Positions 29,744 to 38,000 of a DNA stretch of 53,933 nucleotides are shown piece after piece. Source of the DNA: a virus. A program made the position numbers and the translations under genes. Location of the stretch: IMG/VR virus record IMGVR_UViG_3300047325_000011, positions 1-53,933 of that record, one strand, 5' to 3'. How positions within the stretch are numbered: the first letter of the stretch is position 1; each line of letters opens with the position of its first letter. The notes below the pieces were generated by a model. It ran no database searches, was not told the origin of the DNA, and worked only from the letters and a program-made list of their open reading frames with translations.

Positions 29744-30067
29744 ATGCCGCTCTTTCTGGACACCAGCGGCAGGGCAACGGTAGGGATCGGGATCTGCGCA
29801 CGCTGCTCCCAGAAGTTCCCCCTGGAGGAGCTTGCGCCTGACGTGAACTACCCGGGTCTTATGGTGTGCCGGGACGACATGGACGAGATCGACCCGTACC
29901 GTCTCCCGCCCAGAGAGACCGAGAGCATCACGCTCATGTACCCCAGGCCCGACGTTCCCCTGCAGACCACCTCGGTCGCACCAGGCAGCGCGGCGTGGCC
30001 AGTTTCACAGTTCCCTGACGACGGTCTACAGGCCGCGCAGACCCCCTCAACCGGAAATAGCAGCTAA
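29744..30067 (+). CDS. Small zinc-ribbon protein
   Basis: 107 residues from ATG 29744. CARCSQKFPLEEL (18-30), DVNYPGLMVCRDD (33-45), then DPYRLPPRE match a phage family next to connector genes, with three Cys (C18, C21, C42) and an Asp/His-type fourth ligand. The C-terminus is Pro/Ser-rich. Unknown function; possibly a small connector-stabilising or assembly factor. Confidence 0.7.
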   Translation: MPLFLDTSGRATVGIGICARCSQKFPLEELAPDVNYPGLMVCRDDMDEIDPYRLPPRETESITLMYPRPDVPLQTTSVAPGSAAWPVSQFPDDGLQAAQTPSTGNSS

Positions 30068-30070
30068 CCC

Positions 30071-30400
30071 ATGCAGACAACTACACTGACCGGCATCCAA
30101 GCAATCAGCGGCGTCCCGACGACGATCACGACCCTGTACGCCGCGAGCGCGGCGTCTACGATCTCGCATCTGATGCTGGCGAACAAGTCAGGCGCATCGG
30201 TGACGGTCAACGTCACGCTCTACAACGGCACGACGGACTACTACCTGGCGTACCAGTACACCATCGCAGTCGGCGACACGCTGAACGTCCTGGGAGAGAG
30301 CGGCAGCAGGCTTGTGCTCGCAGCCGGTTGGTCTATCCGCGTCCTCGCCAGCGCCGGGTCCGCAGTGGACGCAACTTGCAGCGTGACGACGTACACCTAA
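30071..30400 (+). CDS. Small beta-rich virion protein
   Basis: 109 residues from ATG 30071. Beta-sandwich-type composition: TISHLMLANKSGASVTVNVT, then YTIAVGDTLNVLGESG. Resembles small head/tail decoration proteins of phages. Directly ahead of a fibre-like gene. Confidence 0.6.
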   Translation: MQTTTLTGIQAISGVPTTITTLYAASAASTISHLMLANKSGASVTVNVTLYNGTTDYYLAYQYTIAVGDTLNVLGESGSRLVLAAGWSIRVLASAGSAVDATCSVTTYT

Positions 30401-30401
30401 G

Positions 30402-31457
30402 ATGCGTAACTTCGGTAACGACATCAAAAACTACTACGGGACGCTGTCTATTACAGCGCAAACTGGGCTGACCGCGCTCACGGTGAGTGGCGGCATTGCC
30501 AGCGACTTGATCAACAACAGCGGACTAATTGGCTGCGCGGGTTTGCTACAGGTGACTGGCAGCGGTACGACCGGAATCGCATTGAGCGCTGGCACTGAGA
30601 TCTTCAACAGCGGCAGCGCTGGCACTATCCAAGCCTATAACCGCAGCACATCTGTATACCTGCCGATGAATGTGTCAGGCAGCACGGTGAGCTTGAACGT
30701 CAGCGGCACGACCGCGCTGTCAATTGCAGCACCAGGGAACGTGACAATCGTAGCCCCATCAAGCGGCGCGGCGTTGACGCTAGGGCAGTACCTTCAGTTG
30801 CCTGCTTACGCAAATTTGCACGGACAGATTCAGATTACTCCTGTCGGTACTGGAGCAGTCGGGCAATCCGCCTTCCAGTACTATAGCGACAACAACCTTT
30901 ACATTGACGCCCCAACAACCGGCACACCAAGCGGAGGCGCCACATATTTACGCACAGGCACAGGTTCAACTATCCCCGCACTAACACTGGCAGCAAACCA
31001 GGGTGCCGTGTTTGGGGCCGCTACCGGCGGCAGTCAGGGCGCTGGCACGGTGAACGCCACTGGCCTGTACGTCAACGGTGTTGCGGTCGGTGTGGGCGTA
31101 ACCCAGACTACTGGTTCATTTACCGGAACACTCACTGGATGCACAACGTCTCCTACTGCGACTTTTAATTACTGCATAGTAGGCAAAATAGCGTTTTTGT
31201 ACAACACATCCAGCCTGCAGGGAACGTCCAACACATCTGTATGCACTATTACAGGTATGCCAGCGGCATTAACTCCAGCCGGATCCCCGACAGTCGCAAT
31301 CCCAGTAGCCAGTAATGGAATACAACTTGCTGGCTGCGCGCTGCCGTCTGGCACAACATTGACCTTAGGTGCGAATTTTGGAGCAGCTGGGTCATTTGCT
31401 ACTAGCGGATCAAAAGGCATATATGTCGGCACCGTTATTTCCTACCCATTAAATTAA
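30402..31457 (+). CDS. Fibre-like virion protein
   Basis: 351 residues from ATG 30402, two bases after the preceding stop. Gly/Ser/Thr-rich repetitive strands (LNVSGTTALSIAAPGNVTIV, then GTVNATGLYVNGVAVGVGV) fit a beta-helical or triple-stranded fibre, and the last 110 residues look like a separate receptor-type tip with several Cys. The second half has visibly more A/T than neighbouring genes, a sign of exchange. Likely host contact; chaperone domain not recognised. Confidence 0.6.
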   Translation: MRNFGNDIKNYYGTLSITAQTGLTALTVSGGIASDLINNSGLIGCAGLLQVTGSGTTGIALSAGTEIFNSGSAGTIQAYNRSTSVYLPMNVSGSTVSLNVSGTTALSIAAPGNVTIVAPSSGAALTLGQYLQLPAYANLHGQIQITPVGTGAVGQSAFQYYSDNNLYIDAPTTGTPSGGATYLRTGTGSTIPALTLAANQGAVFGAATGGSQGAGTVNATGLYVNGVAVGVGVTQTTGSFTGTLTGCTTSPTATFNYCIVGKIAFLYNTSSLQGTSNTSVCTITGMPAALTPAGSPTVAIPVASNGIQLAGCALPSGTTLTLGANFGAAGSFATSGSKGIYVGTVISYPLN

Positions 31458-31476
31458 TCAACTAAGAGGAGATCAC

Positions 31477-31692
31477 ATGAGCAAATTGGTTATTTTGAGC
31501 GACGAGTTTCTTGCCCGCATCCACGTCGGCCTGGGAGAGATCCAGGCGAAGTTCGCGGTCCCCGTGATCCAAGAGATCCAGCGCCTTGTGGATCTTGCTG
31601 AGCAGGACTACGACAAGTTCAAGGCCGAGGTCGATGCGCACCTTAAGTCCAAGGCCCCACCGGCCAAGGTTCCGGCTCCGGAGCTGCCGTGA
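31477..31692 (+). CDS. Small helical protein ahead of the lysis genes
   Basis: 71 residues with AGAGGAG upstream of ATG 31477. One long helix (IHVGLGEIQAKFAVPVIQEI, QRLVDLAEQDYDKF) and a Pro/Lys tail. No membrane segment. Immediately upstream of the endolysin with GTGA overlap, so it may be part of the lysis operon or regulate it. No family is recognised. Confidence 0.6.
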   Translation: MSKLVILSDEFLARIHVGLGEIQAKFAVPVIQEIQRLVDLAEQDYDKFKAEVDAHLKSKAPPAKVPAPELP

Positions 31693-32216
31693 GCCTGGAC
31701 GCATTCAACAAGGCGTTCTCGGAGACCATCGGCCTCGAAGGGAAGTACTCGGACGACGAGAAAGACCCTGGAAACTGGACCGGTGGCAAGGTCGGCGTGG
31801 GTCAGCTGAAGGGCACGATGTACGGCATCAGCGCAGCCAGCTACCCGACGCTCGACATCATGTCGCTCGACCCCGAGAAGGCGAAGGCGATCTACCTGAG
31901 GGACTTCTGGCAGGCACTGAAGTGCGACCAGTTCGAGAGCGACGCCGTGGCGATTGCGCTCTTCAAGCAGGCCGTGAACGACGGTCAAGAGGGCGCCGTG
32001 AAGATCCTGCAGCGCAGCCTCAAGATCTCGCCAGCTGACGGTGTGGTCGGGAACATCACCTTAGGAAACGTCAACAGCCTCCCCCCGAAGGACGTCCTGG
32101 AGGCGTTCCTGGGTGAGTGCGCCTGGCAGTACACGCAGGACGAAGGCTTCGCCACTGATGGACGAGGCTGGCTGAACCGGGTCGTGAAGACTGCGGTGGA
32201 GGCGCAATGTCCATAG
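31689..32216 (+). CDS. Endolysin: GH108-type N-acetylmuramidase
   Basis: 175 residues from GTG 31689. LEGKYSDDEKDPGNWTGG (16-33) carries the GH108 E-G-x-Y...D-P-G...TGG signature, with Glu17 as the expected catalytic acid, followed by KGTMYGISAASYP. Residues about 100-175 match the associated peptidoglycan-binding region (VKILQRSLKISPADGVVG ... LGECAWQY). It cuts the glycan backbone of murein. No signal peptide, so export depends on the holin encoded next (10-base overlap). Confidence 0.85.
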   Translation: MSLDAFNKAFSETIGLEGKYSDDEKDPGNWTGGKVGVGQLKGTMYGISAASYPTLDIMSLDPEKAKAIYLRDFWQALKCDQFESDAVAIALFKQAVNDGQEGAVKILQRSLKISPADGVVGNITLGNVNSLPPKDVLEAFLGECAWQYTQDEGFATDGRGWLNRVVKTAVEAQCP

Positions 32217-32641
32217 ATGCGATGGGCATCGGATCTATCGCCGACCTGTTGAAAGACGGGATCGACAAGATCTGGCCGGATCCAGCGAAGGCAGCAGAGG
32301 CCAAGATCGCCATCCTGCAGGCTGAGCAGTCTGGTGCGCTCAAAGACCTGGACGACCAGTTCCAGCTGTCACTGGAGCAGATCAAGGCAGACGCAGCCGG
32401 TGAGCAGAAGCCTGGACTTAGCTTCCGGGACGGAGCTGGCTGGGTGTGCGTCTTCGGTCTCGCTTTCTCAATCCTGAAGTCTCCCGTCGAGTGGGGCTTC
32501 CAGATTTTTGGACATCCAATAACGCTGCCGGTGGTAGACACCAGCACGACGACGACGATGCTGCTCGCGCTCCTGGGGGTGGGCGGGATGCACCTCTACG
32601 AGAACACCAACAACAACGCGACGGTGGTTACCAAGAAATGA
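32207..32641 (+). CDS. Holin (3TM/GTA-type)
   Basis: 144 residues from ATG 32207. The N-terminal helix LLKDGIDKIWPDPAKAAEAK and LDDQFQLSLEQIKADAAGEQ are the soluble prefix typical of the 3TM_holin (GTA holin) family. Hydrophobic segments follow at about 76-91 (WVCVFGLAFSILKS), 94-108 and 114-130 (TTTMLLALLGVGGMHLYE). It should open the inner membrane to let the endolysin out. Four-base overlap with the next gene. Confidence 0.8.
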   Translation: MSIDAMGIGSIADLLKDGIDKIWPDPAKAAEAKIAILQAEQSGALKDLDDQFQLSLEQIKADAAGEQKPGLSFRDGAGWVCVFGLAFSILKSPVEWGFQIFGHPITLPVVDTSTTTTMLLALLGVGGMHLYENTNNNATVVTKK

Positions 32642-32898
32642 CAGACCGTGGCATGAACGACGACCAGATCGAGCGCGTATTCGGGGCGCTAGCGCGGATC
32701 GAAGAGAAGCAGGACTCCGTTGCTCAGTACATCCAGACCCACGCAGTGGAGCACAAAGAGATCAACGAGGAGATCTCGAAGATCAAGCTCGCGGCTGCGC
32801 GACAGAGGGGCTGGATCGCGGGCGTGACTGGCGTAGGCAGCCTGCTGGGTGCAGCCGTCGGGTACGCGATAGACATCTTCAGCAAGGCGCACAAGTAG
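32638..32898 (+). CDS. Coiled-coil, C-terminally anchored lysis protein
   Basis: 86 residues from ATG 32638 (ATGA overlap). The N-terminal helix (DDQIERVFGALARIEEKQDS) is a coiled coil. It leads to a C-terminal membrane segment (RGWIAGVTGVGSLLGAAVGYAI). This is the layout of XhlA-like haemolysin/holin-accessory proteins and of some spanin components. Placement after the holin supports a lysis role. No separate spanin pair is obvious. Confidence 0.65.
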   Translation: MTDRGMNDDQIERVFGALARIEEKQDSVAQYIQTHAVEHKEINEEISKIKLAAARQRGWIAGVTGVGSLLGAAVGYAIDIFSKAHK

Positions 32899-33573
32899 AT
32901 GCCGACGAGCATGACGTTCCAGTCCCTGCAGTCTGATCTCCAGAACTACCTGGAGCGCGGGACGGTGCTCGACCCAATCGTCTACGCGCAGCTGCCTGAG
33001 CTGATCAACTTCGCTGAGCGCAGGATCTCGAAAGACCTCAAGGTCTTGGGGTTCGTAGTCTCGGCCACGTTCACGATGCAGGCGAACCTCGCCGTGTACG
33101 CGAAGCCTGACCGTTGGCGAGAGATCATCAGCATGAACGTCGGCAGCAGCCCAACGGGGACGATTGTTCGTACCGAGATGTACCCCAGGAGCTACGAGTG
33201 GGTCAGAACATTCTGGCCAGACGACACTCAGACCAACTTCAGCACCTACGGGGTGCTTGCGCCTCCGAAGTACTACGCGCACTACAATTACCAGAATATC
33301 ATCGTCGCCCCGACACCGGACCAGGCGTACCCTGCGGAGCTGATGTACTACGAGGAGCCTGCGCTCCTGGATGCGACGAACAACACGAACTACATCACCC
33401 AGTACCTGCCCAGCCTGCTGCTCTACTCGGCGCTGCTGGAGTGCAGCCCGTTCATCAAGAACGACGGTCGCATCGCGGTCTGGCAGCAGATGTACGACAA
33501 ATTCGCAGCTGTCGCAGACGGCGAAAGCAAGAACAACATCCTGGACCGTAACTCGACCAGGCAGGAAACCTAG
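32899..33573 (+). CDS. Head-tail adaptor protein (SU10/P22 gp4-type)
   Basis: 224 residues from ATG 32899, directly after a TAG. SLQSDLQNYLERGTVLDPIV, then LPELINFAERRISKDLKVLG (around 30-49), has the helical N-terminus of phage adaptor proteins. YPAELMYYEEPALL and a helical C-terminus (LLLYSALLECSPFIKND) complete the family pattern. These dodecamers bind under the portal and carry the tail. TAGTG overlap with the next gene. Confidence 0.75.
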   Translation: MPTSMTFQSLQSDLQNYLERGTVLDPIVYAQLPELINFAERRISKDLKVLGFVVSATFTMQANLAVYAKPDRWREIISMNVGSSPTGTIVRTEMYPRSYEWVRTFWPDDTQTNFSTYGVLAPPKYYAHYNYQNIIVAPTPDQAYPAELMYYEEPALLDATNNTNYITQYLPSLLLYSALLECSPFIKNDGRIAVWQQMYDKFAAVADGESKNNILDRNSTRQET

Positions 33574-35036
33574 TGACCACGTACACCAACACATTCGGTG
33601 CGAACAGCATCTCCCCTGCCCTGGTCGCGTACAACCCGATCACGCTGACTGCTGCCCCTGGAACAACTGCCAGCTTCACTGGAACGATCAGCGGCACCAC
33701 CCTGTCCGTCACTGGCGTAACTGGCACAATTGCCGCAGGGCAGACGCTCACCGGGACCGGCGTCACGACGGGTACCACGATTGTCAGCGGCGCCGGGAAC
33801 ACCTGGACGATCAGCCCATCGAACCCGTCACTCGGGCCGGAGGTCATGTCCTCTGCTGGAACAACTCCCCCGGTTGCGCTGGTGTGGCCGCTTGAAACCG
33901 CCCCCAACTCCAACCTCTGCACGCCGATCATCGACATCACGGCGGCAACGACCGGATCCTACGGGATCACGCTCCCGCCAGCGAACCAGGTGGGTGCTGG
34001 CACGTTCATCATCGTAAACAACCTGAGTTCTTACCCACAGGCTGTGTACAACAACTCTGGTGCGATAATCGTCGCCTCGCAGGCAGCCGGGTCGGTGTTT
34101 TTCTACTACCTGCAAAGCAATACCACCGCAGCAGGAACATGGTTCGCGCTGCAGTACGGCTCTGCGGTATCGACCCCCAGCGTCGCAGCCATCGCGGGGT
34201 CTGGAATCAAGGCAACGGGCGCCACTCTCAGCCAGGTGATCCAGGTCTCGACGTACACGGCGAACTACTCCTCGGGCAGCACAGACCTGGCGAAGCTCCT
34301 GGTGTGGGAGGGCGGGGCCGGGACGATCACGCTGCCCATATCTAGCGCAGTTGGCGCCTCCTGGTACGTCCAGATCAGGAACCAAGGAACCGCCACGCTC
34401 GCAGTCGCACCGAACGGCGGATCGACGGACAACATCAACGGCAATGGTGCGAACGTCAGCCTGACGATGAACATAGGCGACTCTGCGTTCTTTGTCACCG
34501 ACGGATTGGGAAACTGGTACACCATCGGTTTAGGCACCGTGCAGCCGGTGTTCTTCAACTACCAGCAAGTCAGCGTCACAGGCCAGCCCGCGACGATTGT
34601 CCTGGGCACCACGGTCGGGTCGCTGAACAAGATCGCGTACAAGTTCACCGGCACACTGAGCCAGAACACCACGGTCCAGCTACCGGCGTACGCGCAGACT
34701 TACTGGATCAACAACGCTACCACAGGATCCTTCACGCTGACGTTCCAGGTGACCACGGGTCTCGGGGCTACGGTGACTGTCGCTCAAGGTCTGCAGGTCA
34801 TCCTGTACTCGGACGGGGCGAACATCATCAACGCAGTCAGCGGCACCGGCCTCGGGAACCCTGTGCTGGTGAACCAGGGCGGAACCGGGGCAACGACCGC
34901 CGGGGCGGCACTGACCAACCTGGGTGGTACGTCCATCGGTACCACGGTGTTCACCGCAGCCAGCGCAGCAATCGCGCAGGCCGCAATCGCCTCGCCGTCG
35001 GTCGCTGACTCGTACGTCTTCGCCACGGTGCTGTAA
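33573..35036 (+). CDS. Tail fibre-like protein with GGTGATT motif
   Basis: 487 residues from GTG 33573. Repetitive Gly/Thr/Ser-rich beta sequence throughout. Near the C-terminus (about residues 430-465) is NQGGTGATTAGAALTNLGG, the motif often found in tail fibres just before a receptor-binding domain. Here the protein ends soon after it, so the tip may be supplied by another gene. It lies between the adaptor and the nozzle. Confidence 0.65.
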   Translation: MTTYTNTFGANSISPALVAYNPITLTAAPGTTASFTGTISGTTLSVTGVTGTIAAGQTLTGTGVTTGTTIVSGAGNTWTISPSNPSLGPEVMSSAGTTPPVALVWPLETAPNSNLCTPIIDITAATTGSYGITLPPANQVGAGTFIIVNNLSSYPQAVYNNSGAIIVASQAAGSVFFYYLQSNTTAAGTWFALQYGSAVSTPSVAAIAGSGIKATGATLSQVIQVSTYTANYSSGSTDLAKLLVWEGGAGTITLPISSAVGASWYVQIRNQGTATLAVAPNGGSTDNINGNGANVSLTMNIGDSAFFVTDGLGNWYTIGLGTVQPVFFNYQQVSVTGQPATIVLGTTVGSLNKIAYKFTGTLSQNTTVQLPAYAQTYWINNATTGSFTLTFQVTTGLGATVTVAQGLQVILYSDGANIINAVSGTGLGNPVLVNQGGTGATTAGAALTNLGGTSIGTTVFTAASAAIAQAAIASPSVADSYVFATVL

Positions 35037-36802
35037 TGGCCCTGATCCCGCTCATCGGAGCACCAGGTATTCAACGAGACGGCACGTTGCTGGCTTCCCA
35101 GGCTTGCACGGACGGCCTCTGGACCAGGTGGCAGCGCGGCCTGCCCAGGAAGATGGGCGGCTACAGGAACACGCAGCCGTACCTTACCGGAGTCTCCAGG
35201 CAGATACTGAGTCAGGCGTACAGCGGCAACCGGTACATCTACTCTGGCACCCCGGTGGGGATCGACCAGTTCACGATTGACGTCAGCGGGGTATCAAGTG
35301 CTGTCTACAATCCGACGTTTCCGGCGACCATCAACCCGACTACATCGGGGTTGCCAACCGGCGTAGTCAACGGTCAGCCGTACACGCAGACCAACTCCTG
35401 GCAGTTCGACGTCCAGTACGACAACATATCGAACCAGAACCTGGTCTTCGCGGTCTGCAACCAGACCCAGCTCGACACCGCGAACCAGGGACAGTTCCCG
35501 CTGTACTGCGCCTACGCGTACAACCCGTCGAGCTGGAACTTCGCCAACTCTGCCTTCGCCTGGGCCACCGCCGGTCAGCCGATCACGGGGACCAACGGAA
35601 CCTACGGCACTCAGTCAGGCTTCATCCAGGTCTCTGGGTACGGAACCGGCAGCGACGGATTCGGCGGAACGAAGCAGGCCCTGTTCCCGAACGGAGTCAG
35701 CGGAGTAGTGTCCCTGGCACCGTACCTGATCGTTTACGGCAACGACGGCTTCTTCGCCTGGAGCACCCCAGGGTACCCGACAGACTTCCTTGGGGTCGCG
35801 CTTGGGGACTTGTACGTCGGCGCCACCCGAATTACTGCCCAGAAAATTATCCGGGGTTACCCGCTCCGTGGCGGCGGCGGATACAGCCCAGCTGGCATTT
35901 TTTTCAGTGTTGACTCCCTCGTACGCGCCACGTTTGTCGGGATTCCCAACGGCACCTGGCAATTTGACCAGCTAACTAACAACATCTCAGTGCTGTCAGA
36001 CGACGCAATCGTTGAAGACAACGGTGTGTTTTATTGGGCGGGAGTTGACCATTTTTACATGTTCAACGGGACCGTGCAGGAGATCCCGAACAGCCAGAAC
36101 ATCAACTGGTTCTTCGATAACATTAATACCGCGTACGCTGCTAAATCTTTCGCCTTCAAAGTCACGAGATACGGTGAGATCTGGTGGTGCTACCCCAGGG
36201 GGAGCGCGACCGAGTGCAGCCACGCCGTGATCTACAACTACCGCGAGAAGTGCTGGTACGACACTCCGCTGCCTGACCTTCGCAGCTCCGGGATCTACGG
36301 AGACAACTTCATCGGGACGATCATGGCATCCGCCGTCCCGTACACTTACTACTCGTTGAACAGCTCCGGGGTTCAGACGCAGTACACTGCTTATAACCTG
36401 TGGCAGCATGAGCAGGGGACTGACCAGGTCTTCATCAACAATGCCCAGATCGCAGCAGTCGAGAGCTACTTTACGACGGGACCGATCAGCGCACTCACCG
36501 GGAACCCACCCGCTGACGTGATGACATCCATAGAGCAACTGAAGCCTGACTTCATCCAGTCTGGGAACCTGTCGGTCAGCGTGCTGAAGCAGAACAACGC
36601 GAACGCTCCAGTTGTCGCTGGCTCCACGGGGATCATCCTGGAGCCTACCCCGACGGGGACTAGCACACTCAACCAGGTTGTGCCCCTCAAGGACACTGCC
36701 AAGATCTTGAGGATCAAGGTGGACAGCAACGTCATCGGCGGCAACTACCAGGCCGGGAGATCCCTGCTCGTAATCAACCAGGACGGCGAGCGTGACACTT
36801 AA
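35036..36802 (+). CDS. Tail nozzle protein (P22 gp10-like)
   Basis: 588 residues from ATG 35036 (TAATG). The start LIPLIGAPGIQRDGTLLASQ is typical of gp10-like packaged-DNA stabilisation proteins. A beta-propeller core follows (VSLAPYLIVYGNDGFFAWST, then NGVFYWAGVDHFYMFNGTVQ). In P22 this hexamer extends the tail tube and plugs the DNA. It is the strongest single sign of a podovirus plan. Stop overlaps the next start (TAATG). Confidence 0.85.
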   Translation: MALIPLIGAPGIQRDGTLLASQACTDGLWTRWQRGLPRKMGGYRNTQPYLTGVSRQILSQAYSGNRYIYSGTPVGIDQFTIDVSGVSSAVYNPTFPATINPTTSGLPTGVVNGQPYTQTNSWQFDVQYDNISNQNLVFAVCNQTQLDTANQGQFPLYCAYAYNPSSWNFANSAFAWATAGQPITGTNGTYGTQSGFIQVSGYGTGSDGFGGTKQALFPNGVSGVVSLAPYLIVYGNDGFFAWSTPGYPTDFLGVALGDLYVGATRITAQKIIRGYPLRGGGGYSPAGIFFSVDSLVRATFVGIPNGTWQFDQLTNNISVLSDDAIVEDNGVFYWAGVDHFYMFNGTVQEIPNSQNINWFFDNINTAYAAKSFAFKVTRYGEIWWCYPRGSATECSHAVIYNYREKCWYDTPLPDLRSSGIYGDNFIGTIMASAVPYTYYSLNSSGVQTQYTAYNLWQHEQGTDQVFINNAQIAAVESYFTTGPISALTGNPPADVMTSIEQLKPDFIQSGNLSVSVLKQNNANAPVVAGSTGIILEPTPTGTSTLNQVVPLKDTAKILRIKVDSNVIGGNYQAGRSLLVINQDGERDT

Positions 36803-37131
36803 TGTACCTACCCAACCCGCAGAACATGGAGCTTCACGACTGGTGTGACCAGATGGGTTACATCATCGGCCACTTCAGGAACGTCAACCAACTGAATGGT
36901 GACGACTGGCGCACCTGGGGTAAGCAGTTCCTGCTGATGCCCGCGCTGTCTCCTCTGACTCTCCCAGACCCTGACGGGTACGACGACTGGCGTGAATACG
37001 GTGCGCGACTCTCGGACGCTATGGGTCCAGCTGACGCCACGCTGGGGAACCAATTCAACGGCAACGCGCTGCTGACGCAGGGCGGATCTCTTCTTGTCAC
37101 ACAGTCAGGGATCGCGATAGCGCAACAGTAA
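36802..37131 (+). CDS. Small tail-region protein
   Basis: 109 residues from ATG 36802. LPNPQNMELHDWCDQMGYII and WREYGARLSDAMG suggest a compact helical domain, while the tail (ALLTQGGSLLVTQSGIAIAQ) is a short beta segment. Such genes follow the nozzle in related phages; possibly a fibre- or needle-attachment protein. Function unproven. Confidence 0.65.
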   Translation: MYLPNPQNMELHDWCDQMGYIIGHFRNVNQLNGDDWRTWGKQFLLMPALSPLTLPDPDGYDDWREYGARLSDAMGPADATLGNQFNGNALLTQGGSLLVTQSGIAIAQQ

Positions 37132-38000
37132 TGGCACAGGGTCAAGTAAAAATCAGCGGCCTCCCGGTTCCTTTTGCTCTCCCGTCCGGGTCAGCAATGA
37201 ACGGCTCCGAGGTTTTCCCTGCGGACCAGGTCGTGAGCGGAGTCCGCAAGACGGTAGGCATGACAGCCGCGCAGATGACGACCTATTTTGGCGGCGGATC
37301 TACGTCCTCCGCTGGCAACGTCACGCCAGACACGCACGGCACGATTCCGACGGGTGTCGGGCTTGGGCCGAATGATGAATTTGAATACGGCACTTCGATT
37401 GACACGACGGGCGCGCGGTACTCGGGCGCGACGGCGTGGACGTGGGGCAATCAGTCGACTTCAACCGCAGCAGTGGCCGACGGGTCTATGCAGCTTCTGC
37501 CCCCCGTGAACGATAGCAACATCCATAGCCTGGAACAGCCGTTGCCCGGTTCTGGAAATTGGACGTACCAAACGAAAATCACACAGGTGAATTTCGGAAA
37601 CTACAACGCGGTCGGCATGGTACTAAGGCAGTCAAGCACTGGAAGAATGCTCCGATATTGCGCTGTGGCGAATTCTGTCTCGGTGTCCGATTACCAGGTG
37701 GACGAATTTACAAATTACACAACGTTCAACTCCACTTTGGTTAACGGAAAACTGAATTTGCCTGTAGCTACCTTAGCGAATTCTAATAGCTTTCCTCCGG
37801 TCTATGTGCAGCTATCGACCGATGGCACGAATTATTATTTTAGCGTGTCGCTGTCGGGGTTTCCGGGAACATTTTTTCAGCTAAATTCATTGTCTGTAGG
37901 GGGGTGGCTAACGGCCGACAAGATCGGCCTATTTGCGTTGGCGGCAAACATGAACTATTCACCTATCGCGCAATTTGATTGGTTTCGGAGACTTGTGTAA
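37131..38000 (+). CDS. Receptor-binding tail protein candidate (LamG/ConA-like C-terminus)
   Basis: 289 residues from ATG 37131. A short N-terminal anchor (MAQGQVKISGLPVPFALPSG) is followed from about residue 85 by a concanavalin-like jelly roll: GNWTYQTKITQVNFGNYNAV, VGMVLRQSSTGRM, then PPVYVQLSTDGTNYYFSVSL. Such domains bind sugars. The 3' half is clearly AT-richer with different codon use, implying the receptor-binding part was swapped in. TAATG overlap with the next gene. Confidence 0.65.
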   Translation: MAQGQVKISGLPVPFALPSGSAMNGSEVFPADQVVSGVRKTVGMTAAQMTTYFGGGSTSSAGNVTPDTHGTIPTGVGLGPNDEFEYGTSIDTTGARYSGATAWTWGNQSTSTAAVADGSMQLLPPVNDSNIHSLEQPLPGSGNWTYQTKITQVNFGNYNAVGMVLRQSSTGRMLRYCAVANSVSVSDYQVDEFTNYTTFNSTLVNGKLNLPVATLANSNSFPPVYVQLSTDGTNYYFSVSLSGFPGTFFQLNSLSVGGWLTADKIGLFALAANMNYSPIAQFDWFRRLV

